Shown piece by piece: positions 1 to 6,988 of a stretch of 23,347 bases of DNA. The DNA is from a virus, in the IMG/VR virus record IMGVR_UViG_3300023284_000965, positions 1-23,347 of that record; one strand, written 5' to 3'. A program made the translations under genes and the position numbers. The first letter of the stretch is position 1, and every line of letters starts with the position of its first letter. The notes under the pieces were generated by a model, which worked only from the letters and a program-made list of their open reading frames with translations, was not told the origin of the DNA and did not search any database.

Positions 1-216
1 GACCCCATAGGAACGACCACCACTAATTACTGCCGTATTGTCACCGCCCACCAAATCAACAATGACATTGCCGCCCTCATTGCAATTATGGCCGCCCTGA
101 CATTTGTGGTGACTGTCAGCTTTTACGACATAAACAGGAGCAAATAACAGTACCAACATTGCCGCAATCAGCAGAATTAATATCAATGATATTCTTTTGG
201 GTTCGCCTGTTCTCAC
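1..216 (-). CDS. Small exported protein of the lysis region (partial)
   Basis: The first 72 codons of a gene that runs off the left edge. It starts at GTG 216, overlapping the spanin stop (GTGA), with GGGAG seven bases upstream. The N-terminus RTGEPKRISLILILLIAAML continues VLLFAPVYVVKA, a signal peptide with likely cleavage after Ala. The mature part begins DSHHKCQGGHNCNEGGNVIV, with two close Cys, then DLVGGDNTAVISGGRSYG. The product is likely periplasmic and disulphide-bonded. The family is unknown to me. Confidence 0.65.
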   Translation of the reverse strand, partial: MRTGEPKRISLILILLIAAMLVLLFAPVYVVKADSHHKCQGGHNCNEGGNVIVDLVGGDNTAVISGGRSYGV

Positions 217-638
217 AATGAAACTCCCAGACCAATAATCACTACATAAAGACCGATCTTCTCAAGAAAATTCCTTTTCCTTTCATCGTCCAGCATTTCC
301 TGTTTCATATCGGCAATATTACGCTGTGCCCGTCCTGCCTCAGTGAGATTCTTTCGCACGATCTTCAGTTGATCAACCTGCTTTGCGTGTTCTCCAGCAA
401 TACCTTCATTAGCCTCACTGCACTTACGGTAGTCGTTCAGGTCGTTTAATCCTGAAATATCATAGGTTGCACCCGTATCTGTTGCCGCGCCCGCTACCGG
501 GAAGCTGCCGCAGTCTAATGGTGTAACGGCTGCGCTGGTTTCAGTTGTCAGAGCGTCCCACGGATTATGTGGTGGTCCCGATGCACAGCCACTAAGAAGA
601 ATTACGGAACTGATCAAGGATAGAAGCAACGTCCTCAT
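213..638 (-). CDS. Spanin lipoprotein with C-terminal membrane segment (u-spanin-like)
   Basis: A 141-aa protein with a lipoprotein signal and lipobox LSGC (C18; MRTLLLSLISSVILLSGCAS). The middle holds two further Cys and a helical stretch (EHAKQVDQLKIVRKNLTEAG). The extreme C-terminus is a short hydrophobic segment (IGLYVVIIGLGVSL, 128-141). A lipid-anchored N-terminus plus a C-terminal inner-membrane segment is the layout of unimolecular spanins such as T1 gp11. Yet it also overlaps an Rz-like gene as Rz1 does. Strong ribosome site GGGAGGTAAGG at ATG 638. The TGA overlaps a GTG start of the next gene (GTGA). Confidence 0.75.
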   Translation of the reverse strand: MRTLLLSLISSVILLSGCASGPPHNPWDALTTETSAAVTPLDCGSFPVAGAATDTGATYDISGLNDLNDYRKCSEANEGIAGEHAKQVDQLKIVRKNLTEAGRAQRNIADMKQEMLDDERKRNFLEKIGLYVVIIGLGVSL

Positions 639-900
639 CCTTACCTCCCATAGTGACCGCGTGAGCTTCGGCCTTTTCTTTTATCTCTTTGGCCTTGTCG
701 TCGTGAAACTTGGCTTGTGTTGAGGCCGCTGCTGCAGTAATAGTGGCATCTCTGATCTTTCCTGTTTCAAGGTCTACCGCTTTATCGTGCCATTTTTCGG
801 CAGCACCTTTTTGGCGCTGATAGGCCATTACTGACAACGCCATCAGAAGTGCTCCAATGGCAACCTTGACCGATATACCCAGACCTTTAAGCCATTGCAT
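592..900 (-). CDS. Inner-membrane spanin-like protein (Rz-like)
   Basis: A 102-aa protein with an N-terminal membrane anchor at residues about 10-26 (SVKVAIGALLMALSVMA). A charged helical periplasmic region follows (AAEKWHDKAVDLETGKIRDA, DDKAKEIKEKAEAHAV). This is the Rz (i-spanin) layout. ATG at 900 has AGGAGA upstream. Its last 47 bases overlap, in another frame, the start of the lipoprotein gene, the classic Rz/Rz1 overlap. It would span the periplasm and fuse the membranes with the lipoprotein partner. The call rests on architecture, since spanins share little sequence. Confidence 0.7.
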   Translation of the reverse strand: MQWLKGLGISVKVAIGALLMALSVMAYQRQKGAAEKWHDKAVDLETGKIRDATITAAAASTQAKFHDDKAKEIKEKAEAHAVTMGGKDEDVASILDQFRNSS

Positions 901-901
901 G

Positions 902-1027
902 TTATAATTCTCCTGACGATGCGACCGCTATTAACGCGAATGGTCGTGAACACACTGCTAACGGACCTAGGCCGGTTTGCAGAGTCGGTAGGAGTATGCT
1001 TTGCGCTGCGAGTCCGACCATCGTCAT
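902..1027 (-). CDS. Possible 41-aa hydrophobic peptide gene in the lysis cassette
   Basis: An ORF of 41 codons whose ATG overlaps the holin stop (ATGA) and whose TAA ends one base before the ATG of the i-spanin-like gene. The peptide is MTMVGLAAQSILLPTLQTGL followed by a weakly hydrophobic Ala/Pro/Ser-rich remainder with one Cys. The close fit between neighbours argues for translation. Against it, the same DNA has several self-complementary stretches, so it might instead be a structured RNA segment. No family is recognised. Confidence 0.35.
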   Translation of the reverse strand: MTMVGLAAQSILLPTLQTGLGPLAVCSRPFALIAVASSGEL

Positions 1028-1209
1028 TTTACCTTAAGTACATTCTCTTTCTTAAAATATCCAAACGCGGCAGCAACAAATGCCGTTGATCCACTGACAA
1101 CTCCTGCCGATACGCTCAAAGCTGAAAAGCTATCAACCAGCATCCAGATGAGAGTAACCCCGGCAGCCGCCAAACTAGCCGCTGTAATCGTGCTTGATGG
1201 TTTGTTCAT
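1024..1209 (-). CDS. Putative holin
   Basis: A 61-aa membrane protein with two hydrophobic spans, about residues 10-27 (AASLAAAGVTLIWMLVDS) and 32-51 (LSVSAGVVSGSTAFVAAAFG), and a basic tail (YFKKENVLKVK). Size, two-span topology and position right after the endolysin fit a small holin, which would open the inner membrane to release the endolysin. The ribosome site AGGAGA precedes ATG 1209. Its TGA overlaps an ATG of a tiny ORF (ATGA). There is no family motif to confirm it. Confidence 0.75.
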   Translation of the reverse strand: MNKPSSTITAASLAAAGVTLIWMLVDSFSALSVSAGVVSGSTAFVAAAFGYFKKENVLKVK

Positions 1210-1210
1210 G

Positions 1211-1606
1211 TCAATCTCCTGCTAATTCAAAATGGGGAAGGTCGTGAAAGCCCTGGTCCTTAAAACTGCCATCGCCGTCCCAATCTGCCCCTTGTCTGAT
1301 TCTAACACCCAAATCATGTGCTGCCTGTCGCACCAGCCCCGCCAGGAAATAGAACCGGGCTGTATCATTCCAGTCAATCGGGTAAGGTGCAATATCGACT
1401 GCTTTCGATGGCAGTGAATTATGTCTCGACTGTCCAGCCTTCAGCTTTGATTTACCCTGCCTGAATAATTCATTTTGCCGTTTGTCGGATCGCGTACCTT
1501 CTAACACGGTGAAATCATAATGTTCGATAATGAGTTCACAAATAGCCTGTAATTTCTCATCACAGGTGTCCAGTTTCGTTCTGCTTGATGTTCCAAAACT
1601 AGGCAT
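1211..1606 (-). CDS. Endolysin, peptidase M15-type (L-alanyl-D-glutamate or D-Ala-D-Ala peptidase)
   Basis: A 131-aa single-domain zinc peptidase that should cut peptidoglycan stem peptides at the end of infection. The M15 signature is clear: SRHNSLPSKAVDIAPYP with ligands H62 and D71, and DLPHFEL with the third ligand H125. GADWDGDG (107-114) is the usual loop before it. There is no signal peptide, so it needs the holin for export. ATG at 1606 has GGAT upstream. Length fits single-domain phage endolysins. It is followed at once by a holin candidate and spanin-type genes, forming a lysis cassette. Confidence 0.92.
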   Translation of the reverse strand: MPSFGTSSRTKLDTCDEKLQAICELIIEHYDFTVLEGTRSDKRQNELFRQGKSKLKAGQSRHNSLPSKAVDIAPYPIDWNDTARFYFLAGLVRQAAHDLGVRIRQGADWDGDGSFKDQGFHDLPHFELAGD

Positions 1607-1632
1607 ATAATTTATCCATTGTGAAGTTTTTA

Positions 1633-2856
1633 CTAAATCTCATAAATCTCACAAAGCCAGTCAGTACCGTCATAAGTAGCCTTGAGGAAATCCCCAGAAC
1701 CAGGAACCCAATCAACCCCGGCATTTCCCTTTAATCCGCTTGCTGTGAAATCAATCGTAGTATTAGCGTCATTGATCTTGACCAGGATTTGTTGGCCTGG
1801 TGAACCAAAGTCAAAGTCCGTAATCGTTTTTGATGTGGTGTTAGCCGTTTGAAAAAGATTCCCACCCCTGACAGCGGGTGTTAGATCGCCGTCTGTAAAG
1901 GACTGATAAACCTCACCCATCGAAAGGAATTTGGTGTTGTAGACTCCGGTATTCGTGGTGATGGAGGTGTCGTCTAAAGCGGTGTCACAGTCGTCAGGAC
2001 TCAACGATAATTCGTAAGTCCCACCGGTAATTCCCCGCAGTATTTGATTGGTTCCCTCCAGTCTGAATCGACCGACACGAATAAATCCGGCATCGGGCAA
2101 GAATGCAAACTTGGTTGTAGTCGGGGCATTGTCGTAAACAACGTGAGCAAAATTGATATACATATCGGCAGAGCATCTGAACGCACTTCCAGGTGTTGCG
2201 TTTTTCATCTGTATGTAAGCGTAGTCAATCCACAACTTAGATGAGGCGACACAATTAATTGCAGCATACGAGTCTGTGTCATCGTCCATATCAGAACTCA
2301 TGCGTATCTGACCGATCATCACTTCAGAGTTTGTTTGAACAAGTATATTCGATGCGGGTGCGTCGCTAGTGTCTTCTTTTGTAGACTCAACATCAATTAT
2401 TCCTATAGAGCCGGTAGCCTCAAGCAATGTAAGCGGGCTGGCGACATCGGTGTGACCTACAATAGAGCCTATAGCAAAGTTCTTTTGATACTTCAGTGAG
2501 ACTATTGCGGCTCCGCTCTCCACGCCTGCGCAAGTAATCTCACCGATGGTTAAGCCATTACCAATGTTTGACGCATCTCCCGGAAAGTAAACAGCATGAG
2601 GATTAACACCCTGAGACTTCAATATGTTAATGCCATTAACCTGACCTATCTGACAGCCATCACCGGGCTGTCCAAAAGCACCGAAATCAACATCTTCGAT
2701 AGTAATTTGATCAACACTCCAGTTATTACCAGAGGCAAATAAAACACCCCCTACGAAACCCTTAATATCTATATGTCCAAAATGAACATTATTAAAAGCA
2801 CGGCCATAAATAGCTACCGCTGCCCCTGTAGGTGAACTCGCGGCCTCTGTCTTCAC
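1633..2856 (-). CDS. Tail spike, beta-helix and C-terminal part (continuation of 2853-3722)
   Basis: A 407-aa open frame. After the duplicated stretch it reads as a right-handed beta-helix: NNVHFGHIDIKGFVGGVLFA, WSVDQITIEDVDFGAFG, INILKSQGVNPHAVYFPGD, GLTIGEITCAGVESG. The C-terminal domain (about 310-407) has DLTPAVRGGNLFQTANTTSK, TIDFTASGLKGNAGVDW and FLKATYDGTDWLCEIYE, a form often ending phage spikes. The nominal start, GTG at 2856, is a Val codon of the ancestral frame and overlaps the upstream TGA (GTGA). Reinitiation there could make this half separately, but no ribosome site stands out. It most likely belongs to one 678-aa spike. Confidence 0.75.
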   Translation of the reverse strand: MKTEAASSPTGAAVAIYGRAFNNVHFGHIDIKGFVGGVLFASGNNWSVDQITIEDVDFGAFGQPGDGCQIGQVNGINILKSQGVNPHAVYFPGDASNIGNGLTIGEITCAGVESGAAIVSLKYQKNFAIGSIVGHTDVASPLTLLEATGSIGIIDVESTKEDTSDAPASNILVQTNSEVMIGQIRMSSDMDDDTDSYAAINCVASSKLWIDYAYIQMKNATPGSAFRCSADMYINFAHVVYDNAPTTTKFAFLPDAGFIRVGRFRLEGTNQILRGITGGTYELSLSPDDCDTALDDTSITTNTGVYNTKFLSMGEVYQSFTDGDLTPAVRGGNLFQTANTTSKTITDFDFGSPGQQILVKINDANTTIDFTASGLKGNAGVDWVPGSGDFLKATYDGTDWLCEIYEI

Positions 2857-2918
2857 GGCAGCCGAGCTACCGCTGCCCCTGTAGGTGAACTCGCGGCCTC
2901 TGTCTTCACGGCAGCCGA
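2812..2918. repeat. Perfect 53-bp tandem duplication inside the spike gene
   Basis: Bases 2812-2864 and 2865-2917 are identical, and the match runs one base further (2918 equals 2865). Because 53 is not a multiple of three, the duplication changes frame. It separates the spike into two ORFs that both encode KTEAASSPTGAAVA at the junction. Confidence 0.95.
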
Positions 2919-3722
2919 ATTATTAGAGGCATCTAGCGCAGCCGCGTCAAAGGTTGATCGTGTTTCCGTTGTCTCAAGATACAAATGACCGGGACAACTA
3001 ACGTCATTAGACCTGATTTCAAACACCGGAACACCCCAGGATTTTTGTCGGATCTTTGACTTTCGGCCATAAGAAATAATCGTACAAGCATTGTCTATTG
3101 TTGCAGAAAATGAAACAGCCCATTTGCTGGTCGTTTCGGGAATCTCAATATATCCAACTTTGGATGCGTTTTGAAATGCGGTTGCGTTATCGGTTGAATC
3201 ATCATCAATAGCGTTATATCTGACTATGTTTTTTTCTATGTAGAAGTTTGTAGGTGTTACGCTTGCTGTAACCTCTGCCGCCCGCCGATGCCATATGCCA
3301 AAATGTGAGCCTTCTATCGTCACTGTTACGGTGCCGGAACCACTAAACCAGTTGGAAGGATATTCTGTGTATACAAGCCCACTGAATGTCAATGTTTTAC
3401 CCGCATCAACACTGAAAATACACCCAGCCGAAACATGGCAGGTAACGGTAGAGGGTATCGTTAAATTTGAATCAACAGTCCATGTTCCGGTAGAAAACAA
3501 AAGCGTCGCAGTTGCTCCACCCAAACGAGTAACAGCATCATTCATGGCGGCGGCGGTCCGGCTTGTTCCTGCTCCAAAGACCTGGAGAACATCGACCTCG
3601 TCAGAGAAATTCAATCCTGTGACCGTACCTCCGGAGGCGTCCACACGCGAAGCTGTTCGTGTGACCCCATCATAAAAGGCCACATCATTTCTGGTTATTA
3701 ATCCACGTTGTACGTTAGCCAT
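2853..3722 (-). CDS. Tail spike, N-terminal part, cut short by tandem duplication
   Basis: A 289-aa ORF. Residues 1 to about 150 are the third copy of the fibre module (ANVQRGLITRNDVAFYDGVT, DEVDVLQVFGAGTSRT, CIFSVDAGKTLTFSG). The rest begins a beta-helix (KVGYIEIPETTSKWAVSFSA, VFEIRSNDVSCPGHLYLETT). It stops after AAVKTEAASSPTGAAVARLP because a 53-bp duplication shifts the frame. Deleting one repeat copy fuses it cleanly to the ORF at 1633-2856, giving 678 aa. ATG at 3722 has a GGGGTGG ribosome site. As it stands, the product would lack most of its receptor-binding part. Confidence 0.75.
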   Translation of the reverse strand: MANVQRGLITRNDVAFYDGVTRTASRVDASGGTVTGLNFSDEVDVLQVFGAGTSRTAAAMNDAVTRLGGATATLLFSTGTWTVDSNLTIPSTVTCHVSAGCIFSVDAGKTLTFSGLVYTEYPSNWFSGSGTVTVTIEGSHFGIWHRRAAEVTASVTPTNFYIEKNIVRYNAIDDDSTDNATAFQNASKVGYIEIPETTSKWAVSFSATIDNACTIISYGRKSKIRQKSWGVPVFEIRSNDVSCPGHLYLETTETRSTFDAAALDASNNSAAVKTEAASSPTGAAVARLP

Positions 3723-4235
3723 TTACCACCCCGGAAATCCAGATGCACCCAAAGAACACGTTACAACTCCTGTATACCAGCCAGTGCCATCATTTTTCCC
3801 ATACTCCACATAAACCTGCCCGCTAAATGTCAAGGTCACTCCGGCCGATATAACGAACACACACCCAGCGGCAATATGATTGGCACAGTTGGCAGGTATT
3901 GTCACATCTGAATCAATCAACCATATTCCGGAAGACCATCGCAATGTTACATTATTAACGGTGCCGATGAAATTAACAGCAGACGTAATCGTGGCAACCG
4001 TATAAGTATTTCCACTGCCAAAAACCTGTAATACATCCGTATAATCACCAATCGTTAATCCGGAAACTTTGCCGCCAGTTTCATCAACTCGAAATACTCT
4101 TTTAGTAACGCCATCCCAGTTTGCCAAATCATCACGTACTATATTACCGCGAATGATTTTCTTACCTGTAACAGCACTAATCGGTCCCCACGAATCCCCC
4201 CAGGAAGCAGCCCATGAGTTACCCCATGCGCTCAT
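3723..4235 (-). CDS. Fibre module protein, second paralogous copy
   Basis: A 170-aa protein. A short Trp/Ser/Gly-rich N-terminus (SAWGNSWAASWGDSWG) precedes the module shared with the proteins at 6315-6767 and 2853-3722. The module runs from RGNIVRDDLANWDGVTKRVF through GDYTDVLQVFGSGNTYT and CVFVISAGVTLTFSGQVYVE to LGASGFPGW. The Trp-repeat leader is absent from the other copies and may be an anchoring peptide. It probably assembles with, or as an alternative to, the other module proteins on the tail. ATG at 4235 lies in a TAATG overlap. Confidence 0.7.
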   Translation of the reverse strand: MSAWGNSWAASWGDSWGPISAVTGKKIIRGNIVRDDLANWDGVTKRVFRVDETGGKVSGLTIGDYTDVLQVFGSGNTYTVATITSAVNFIGTVNNVTLRWSSGIWLIDSDVTIPANCANHIAAGCVFVISAGVTLTFSGQVYVEYGKNDGTGWYTGVVTCSLGASGFPGW

Positions 4236-4966
4236 TATGAACCCCAGGGATTAGCCGTAGTGCCCGATCCTGTGATTGTGGTTCCGAAGACTTTCACAAT
4301 GTTAACGCCCGCATCCAAAGAAGCCTGAGTAGCACCGGCATAATTATTAAGAGCCGCCCTTGGATGGGGTATTGCATGAATGCGTACCTTGTCTGGAGTG
4401 GCAGCAGTAATTGTAAAGGGTGGTGCAGAATCAAGCACAATAGTATTGGATGATTGCACCATTGATGTAGCCCATGTTACGTGGTGTTCAGTTCCTGAAG
4501 CGTCCTCTACAACCAGCACCAGATAGCGCCAGATATTGTCCGAATCAAATCCGGTAGTCATAATTAATTCTGTTTGACTGGTTACCGTGGTAATATCTGA
4601 CTCGTACAGTAAACCAACATCAGCCGAGGTTAAAATGGTCGAAGTGGACCCGAACAACACGTCATAGGCTGGTTCATCCATGACCTGCCATTCATGTCGC
4701 ACCGCCCTTGCTCCGGCGGTTTCGGCAACGGTTGCTACCAAAGTACCTACAGTATTTGTATCGGTAGCATCAAATTCACAATTATAATGTCCAGCGGCAT
4801 CGTGGGCTGGAGTAGTCGCATCATTCTTAGCTGCTAATGCTTGGCCGTTTTTGGAAAGCGTTACTGCTGGAGACTCCCCGGTTTCAGCAACATGCCCATC
4901 GGTCAGATCGACAAATGGCCCGATAAGGACATCAACCGCAGTGCTTTGTCTGAGAAATCCACTCAT
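4235..4966 (-). CDS. BppU-like fibre/baseplate-type protein
   Basis: A 243-aa protein. Its N-terminal domain (about 1-100) reads TAVDVLIGPFVDLTDGHVAE, AVTLSKNGQALAAKNDATTP, HDAAGHYNCEFDATDTNTVG and ends in a 'v..ea.w.v' strand. This pattern is common in phage baseplate or fibre proteins with a BppU-like beta-sandwich. The middle is a second beta domain (IWRYLVLVVEDASGTEHHVT, NTIVLDSAPPFTI). The C-terminus (DAGVNIVKVFGTTITGSGTT) is a fibre-like strand repeat. It is probably an attachment or receptor-binding component. The TAA overlaps the next ATG (TAATG). Confidence 0.6.
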   Translation of the reverse strand: MSGFLRQSTAVDVLIGPFVDLTDGHVAETGESPAVTLSKNGQALAAKNDATTPAHDAAGHYNCEFDATDTNTVGTLVATVAETAGARAVRHEWQVMDEPAYDVLFGSTSTILTSADVGLLYESDITTVTSQTELIMTTGFDSDNIWRYLVLVVEDASGTEHHVTWATSMVQSSNTIVLDSAPPFTITAATPDKVRIHAIPHPRAALNNYAGATQASLDAGVNIVKVFGTTITGSGTTANPWGS

Positions 4967-4978
4967 ATTTCTAGCCTA

Positions 4979-6307
4979 TCATGTATCACATGCCGAATAT
5001 TTCACCGGGCATGTGGAAGTTAGTAAAGGATCAGCGTTGATCGCTACAAGGATTGATGCCCAGCTTTTAGAACCGGTCTTGCTCGGTATCCATGAAAGAT
5101 GCGTAGTGCCGTGTTCTTGCTCATCGTTAATGGTGTCCTCTGGTTCTTCACCACCCCCCTGCACAGCGACATCATTACTGTAAACCTCTAAACACCCCAT
5201 TGGTTCAGCACTGTAATCTCTGGTCACCGCTACTGAATAGGTTGCAACGCCCTTAAATGCATTGTATCCAACGGTGGGTTTTGCATCCGGTGTGGCGTGC
5301 ATCATATCGGCTTGAAAGGCGGTTTCCAAAAGGCTTGGAACCTCATCATTTTGATTCGTGCCCAAATTATTGATATTGGCGGCGATGTTTGTCTTGACAG
5401 CATCCGGGGCCACCGCATCGTACATTCTACGAAGTTGAGTTCCATATTGCCCAGTGGTGAAATCACCCGGTGCCGAAGACCCCAAAGACGGTGAGCTTTC
5501 TGTAGGAACAAATATCTCCATATTCGGATGCGAATCAAACTCCGCAATAAATGCTTTCCAAAAAGTGATGTAGCGACCCATAACATCGGGGAACCCACCG
5601 GTCCCATCTCGCCATAATGTCGCGGTCCATCCCGTATTGGTTTGAATTATCTGATCGGTAAGGTCAGCAGGGGCCTCAAGACCTTTATTGGCTGAGAAGT
5701 TCTTTGACTGAATCTGTGCCAGCAAATACTTGTCAGAGGTCGCTAATCGATTCAGAACCGCATAAACAATATCCCAATCATACAAACTTCCGGTTGGATT
5801 CAATGCGCCCCAGCCAAATCCTATGTGCGCCCCTAGAATAAGTACATCGTCATCAACATAATTATCAAGATCTCGAATAATGGATGTCTGCCATCCCGCC
5901 TGATCTACTTGCGTAGGTTTGCCCTGTACCTTTAGATAATGTCCAGGATGCCACTTCTTGCCGGTGCCAGAGGCAAGCACAGTTATGGTTATATTGGGAC
6001 TTGCAACTGCCGCAGCAGTGCCATCATCAACCTTGAATCGAATGTTTATGGTGCTGCCCTCAGTTGCATCTGTACTCGCCGTTAATAACCCGCTTGATGT
6101 GTTCAGAGACAACCAGGATGGCATCGCAGTTGATGCGGCATCGTGTGAGTAAGTTAGCGTGTCTCCATCTGCATCCGAGGCATGATTAGCCAGTGCAAAC
6201 GTACCACCCACACCAGCGGTCCAACTTGGAGTCATGGTGCCACTCCATTGAGGTATTTGGTTTGGAGGCACAATAACAATAATCTGTGAAGCGGCGAAAA
6301 GAGTCAT
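4979..6307 (-). CDS. Ig-like domain plus glycoside-hydrolase-like barrel virion protein
   Basis: A 442-aa protein. Residues about 15-110 form a cadherin/Ig-type domain (HASDADGDTLTYS, MPSWLSLNTSSGLLT, INIRFKVDDG). From about residue 115 a TIM-barrel-like region follows (WDIVYAVLNRLATSDKYLLA, FWKAFIAEFDSHPNMEIFV), with an acidic strand end VPTESSP that sits where a glycoside-hydrolase acid/base Glu could be. The catalytic pair is not established. It may bind or cut a host surface polysaccharide. ATG at 6307 with AGGGTGGTGA upstream is preferred over the TTG at 6343, which would overlap the previous gene by 29 bases. Set among fibre genes. Confidence 0.65.
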   Translation of the reverse strand: MTLFAASQIIVIVPPNQIPQWSGTMTPSWTAGVGGTFALANHASDADGDTLTYSHDAASTAMPSWLSLNTSSGLLTASTDATEGSTINIRFKVDDGTAAAVASPNITITVLASGTGKKWHPGHYLKVQGKPTQVDQAGWQTSIIRDLDNYVDDDVLILGAHIGFGWGALNPTGSLYDWDIVYAVLNRLATSDKYLLAQIQSKNFSANKGLEAPADLTDQIIQTNTGWTATLWRDGTGGFPDVMGRYITFWKAFIAEFDSHPNMEIFVPTESSPSLGSSAPGDFTTGQYGTQLRRMYDAVAPDAVKTNIAANINNLGTNQNDEVPSLLETAFQADMMHATPDAKPTVGYNAFKGVATYSVAVTRDYSAEPMGCLEVYSNDVAVQGGGEEPEDTINDEQEHGTTHLSWIPSKTGSKSWASILVAINADPLLTSTCPVKYSACDT

Positions 6308-6314
6308 TAAAGAA

Positions 6315-6767
6315 TCACCACCCTGGAAAACCTGATGCGCCAAGAGTGCATGTTACAGCGCCGGTTCCCGTTAACGTATACCAACCGCTGCCATCGTTCT
6401 TGCCATACTCGACATTAATGGGCCCTGAAAACGTCAAAGTTACTGCGTTAGAGATTGCAAAAATACACCCTGCCGGAATGGTGTTGGCAAGGGTCGCAGG
6501 AATAGTCACATTTGCATCGATCACCCACGTTCCTGTTGTCCACATTAAGGTGGCAGTATTCGAGCCGATGAAATCCAGTGCAGAATTTATCGTCGCTACG
6601 GTGTAAGTGTCTCCCTTTCCAAACACCTGCAATACATCGACGTAATCACCAACCGTCAAACCCGTAACTGTTCCACCGGTGGCATCAAAACGACTACTGG
6701 TCTTGGTTTTACCGTCCCAATTAGCGATGTCATCCCTGATTACTTTTCCGCGCTGTACGTCTGCCAT
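6315..6767 (-). CDS. Fibre module protein, stand-alone copy of paralogous domain
   Basis: A 150-aa protein made of one domain. It opens ADVQRGKVIRDDIANWDGKT and includes GDYVDVLQVFGKGDTYT, the strands VIDANVTIPATLANTIPAGC and AVTLTFSGPINVEYGKNDGS, and ends LGASGFPGW. The same domain forms residues about 25-170 of the protein at 3723-4235 and the first 150 or so residues of the spike at 2853-3722; by eye well over half the residues match the former. The 'vtIPa...aGCiF.i..g.TLTFSG' stretch resembles the entry to right-handed beta-helix spikes. It probably binds the virion or other fibre subunits. It ends just before the ATG of the next gene. Confidence 0.7.
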   Translation of the reverse strand: MADVQRGKVIRDDIANWDGKTKTSSRFDATGGTVTGLTVGDYVDVLQVFGKGDTYTVATINSALDFIGSNTATLMWTTGTWVIDANVTIPATLANTIPAGCIFAISNAVTLTFSGPINVEYGKNDGSGWYTLTGTGAVTCTLGASGFPGW

Positions 6768-6988
6768 TATTCCATCGAATGTATGGGTCCGTCTTTATCG
6801 ACTACCAATACATCTCCTGTTGTTTCTACATCACCGCTAAACGTACCCGATGCGGTTTCAAGTTCACCCCGAAACCCCTCTAATTTGTCAAGTCTGTCTG
6901 AAATACTTGAAAGAATGGAATTAATGCGCAATAGCATCCCCTGAGGATCGGTGGTTGTGACCTGATAGTTTTCCCTTGAGATAGCCAT
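6767..6988 (-). CDS. Small coiled-coil protein leading the fibre module
   Basis: A 73-aa protein. Residues 18-45 form a heptad-like coiled coil (MLLRINSILSSISDRLDKLE), followed by a beta-type segment (ASGTFSGDVETTGDVLVVD) of the kind found at fibre joints. The ribosome site GGGAGGTG is strong. TAATG overlaps occur on both sides. It probably serves as a small trimeric linker or base of the fibre apparatus, inferred from composition and place. Confidence 0.65.
   Translation of the reverse strand: MAISRENYQVTTTDPQGMLLRINSILSSISDRLDKLEGFRGELETASGTFSGDVETTGDVLVVDKDGPIHSME

Noticed and set aside
939-1022. tRNA gene suggested by 7-8 bp closing stem and 84-base span
   Set aside because: No D-arm, anticodon arm or T-arm consensus can be placed on either strand.
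2854-2856. GTG at 2856 as the native start of a separate beta-helix gene
   Set aside because: It is a Val codon present in both repeat copies, has no clear ribosome site, and exists as a boundary only because of the duplication. Reinitiation is kept as a possibility only.
3295-3675. 126-aa plus-strand open frame
   Set aside because: It lies wholly opposite the spike N-terminal region, which has a clear module and ribosome site; the plus-strand product has no recognisable pattern.
6308-6343. TTG at 6343 as start of the Ig/barrel protein
   Set aside because: It would overlap the previous gene by 29 bases and lacks a ribosome site; ATG 6307 has AGGGTGG at suitable spacing.
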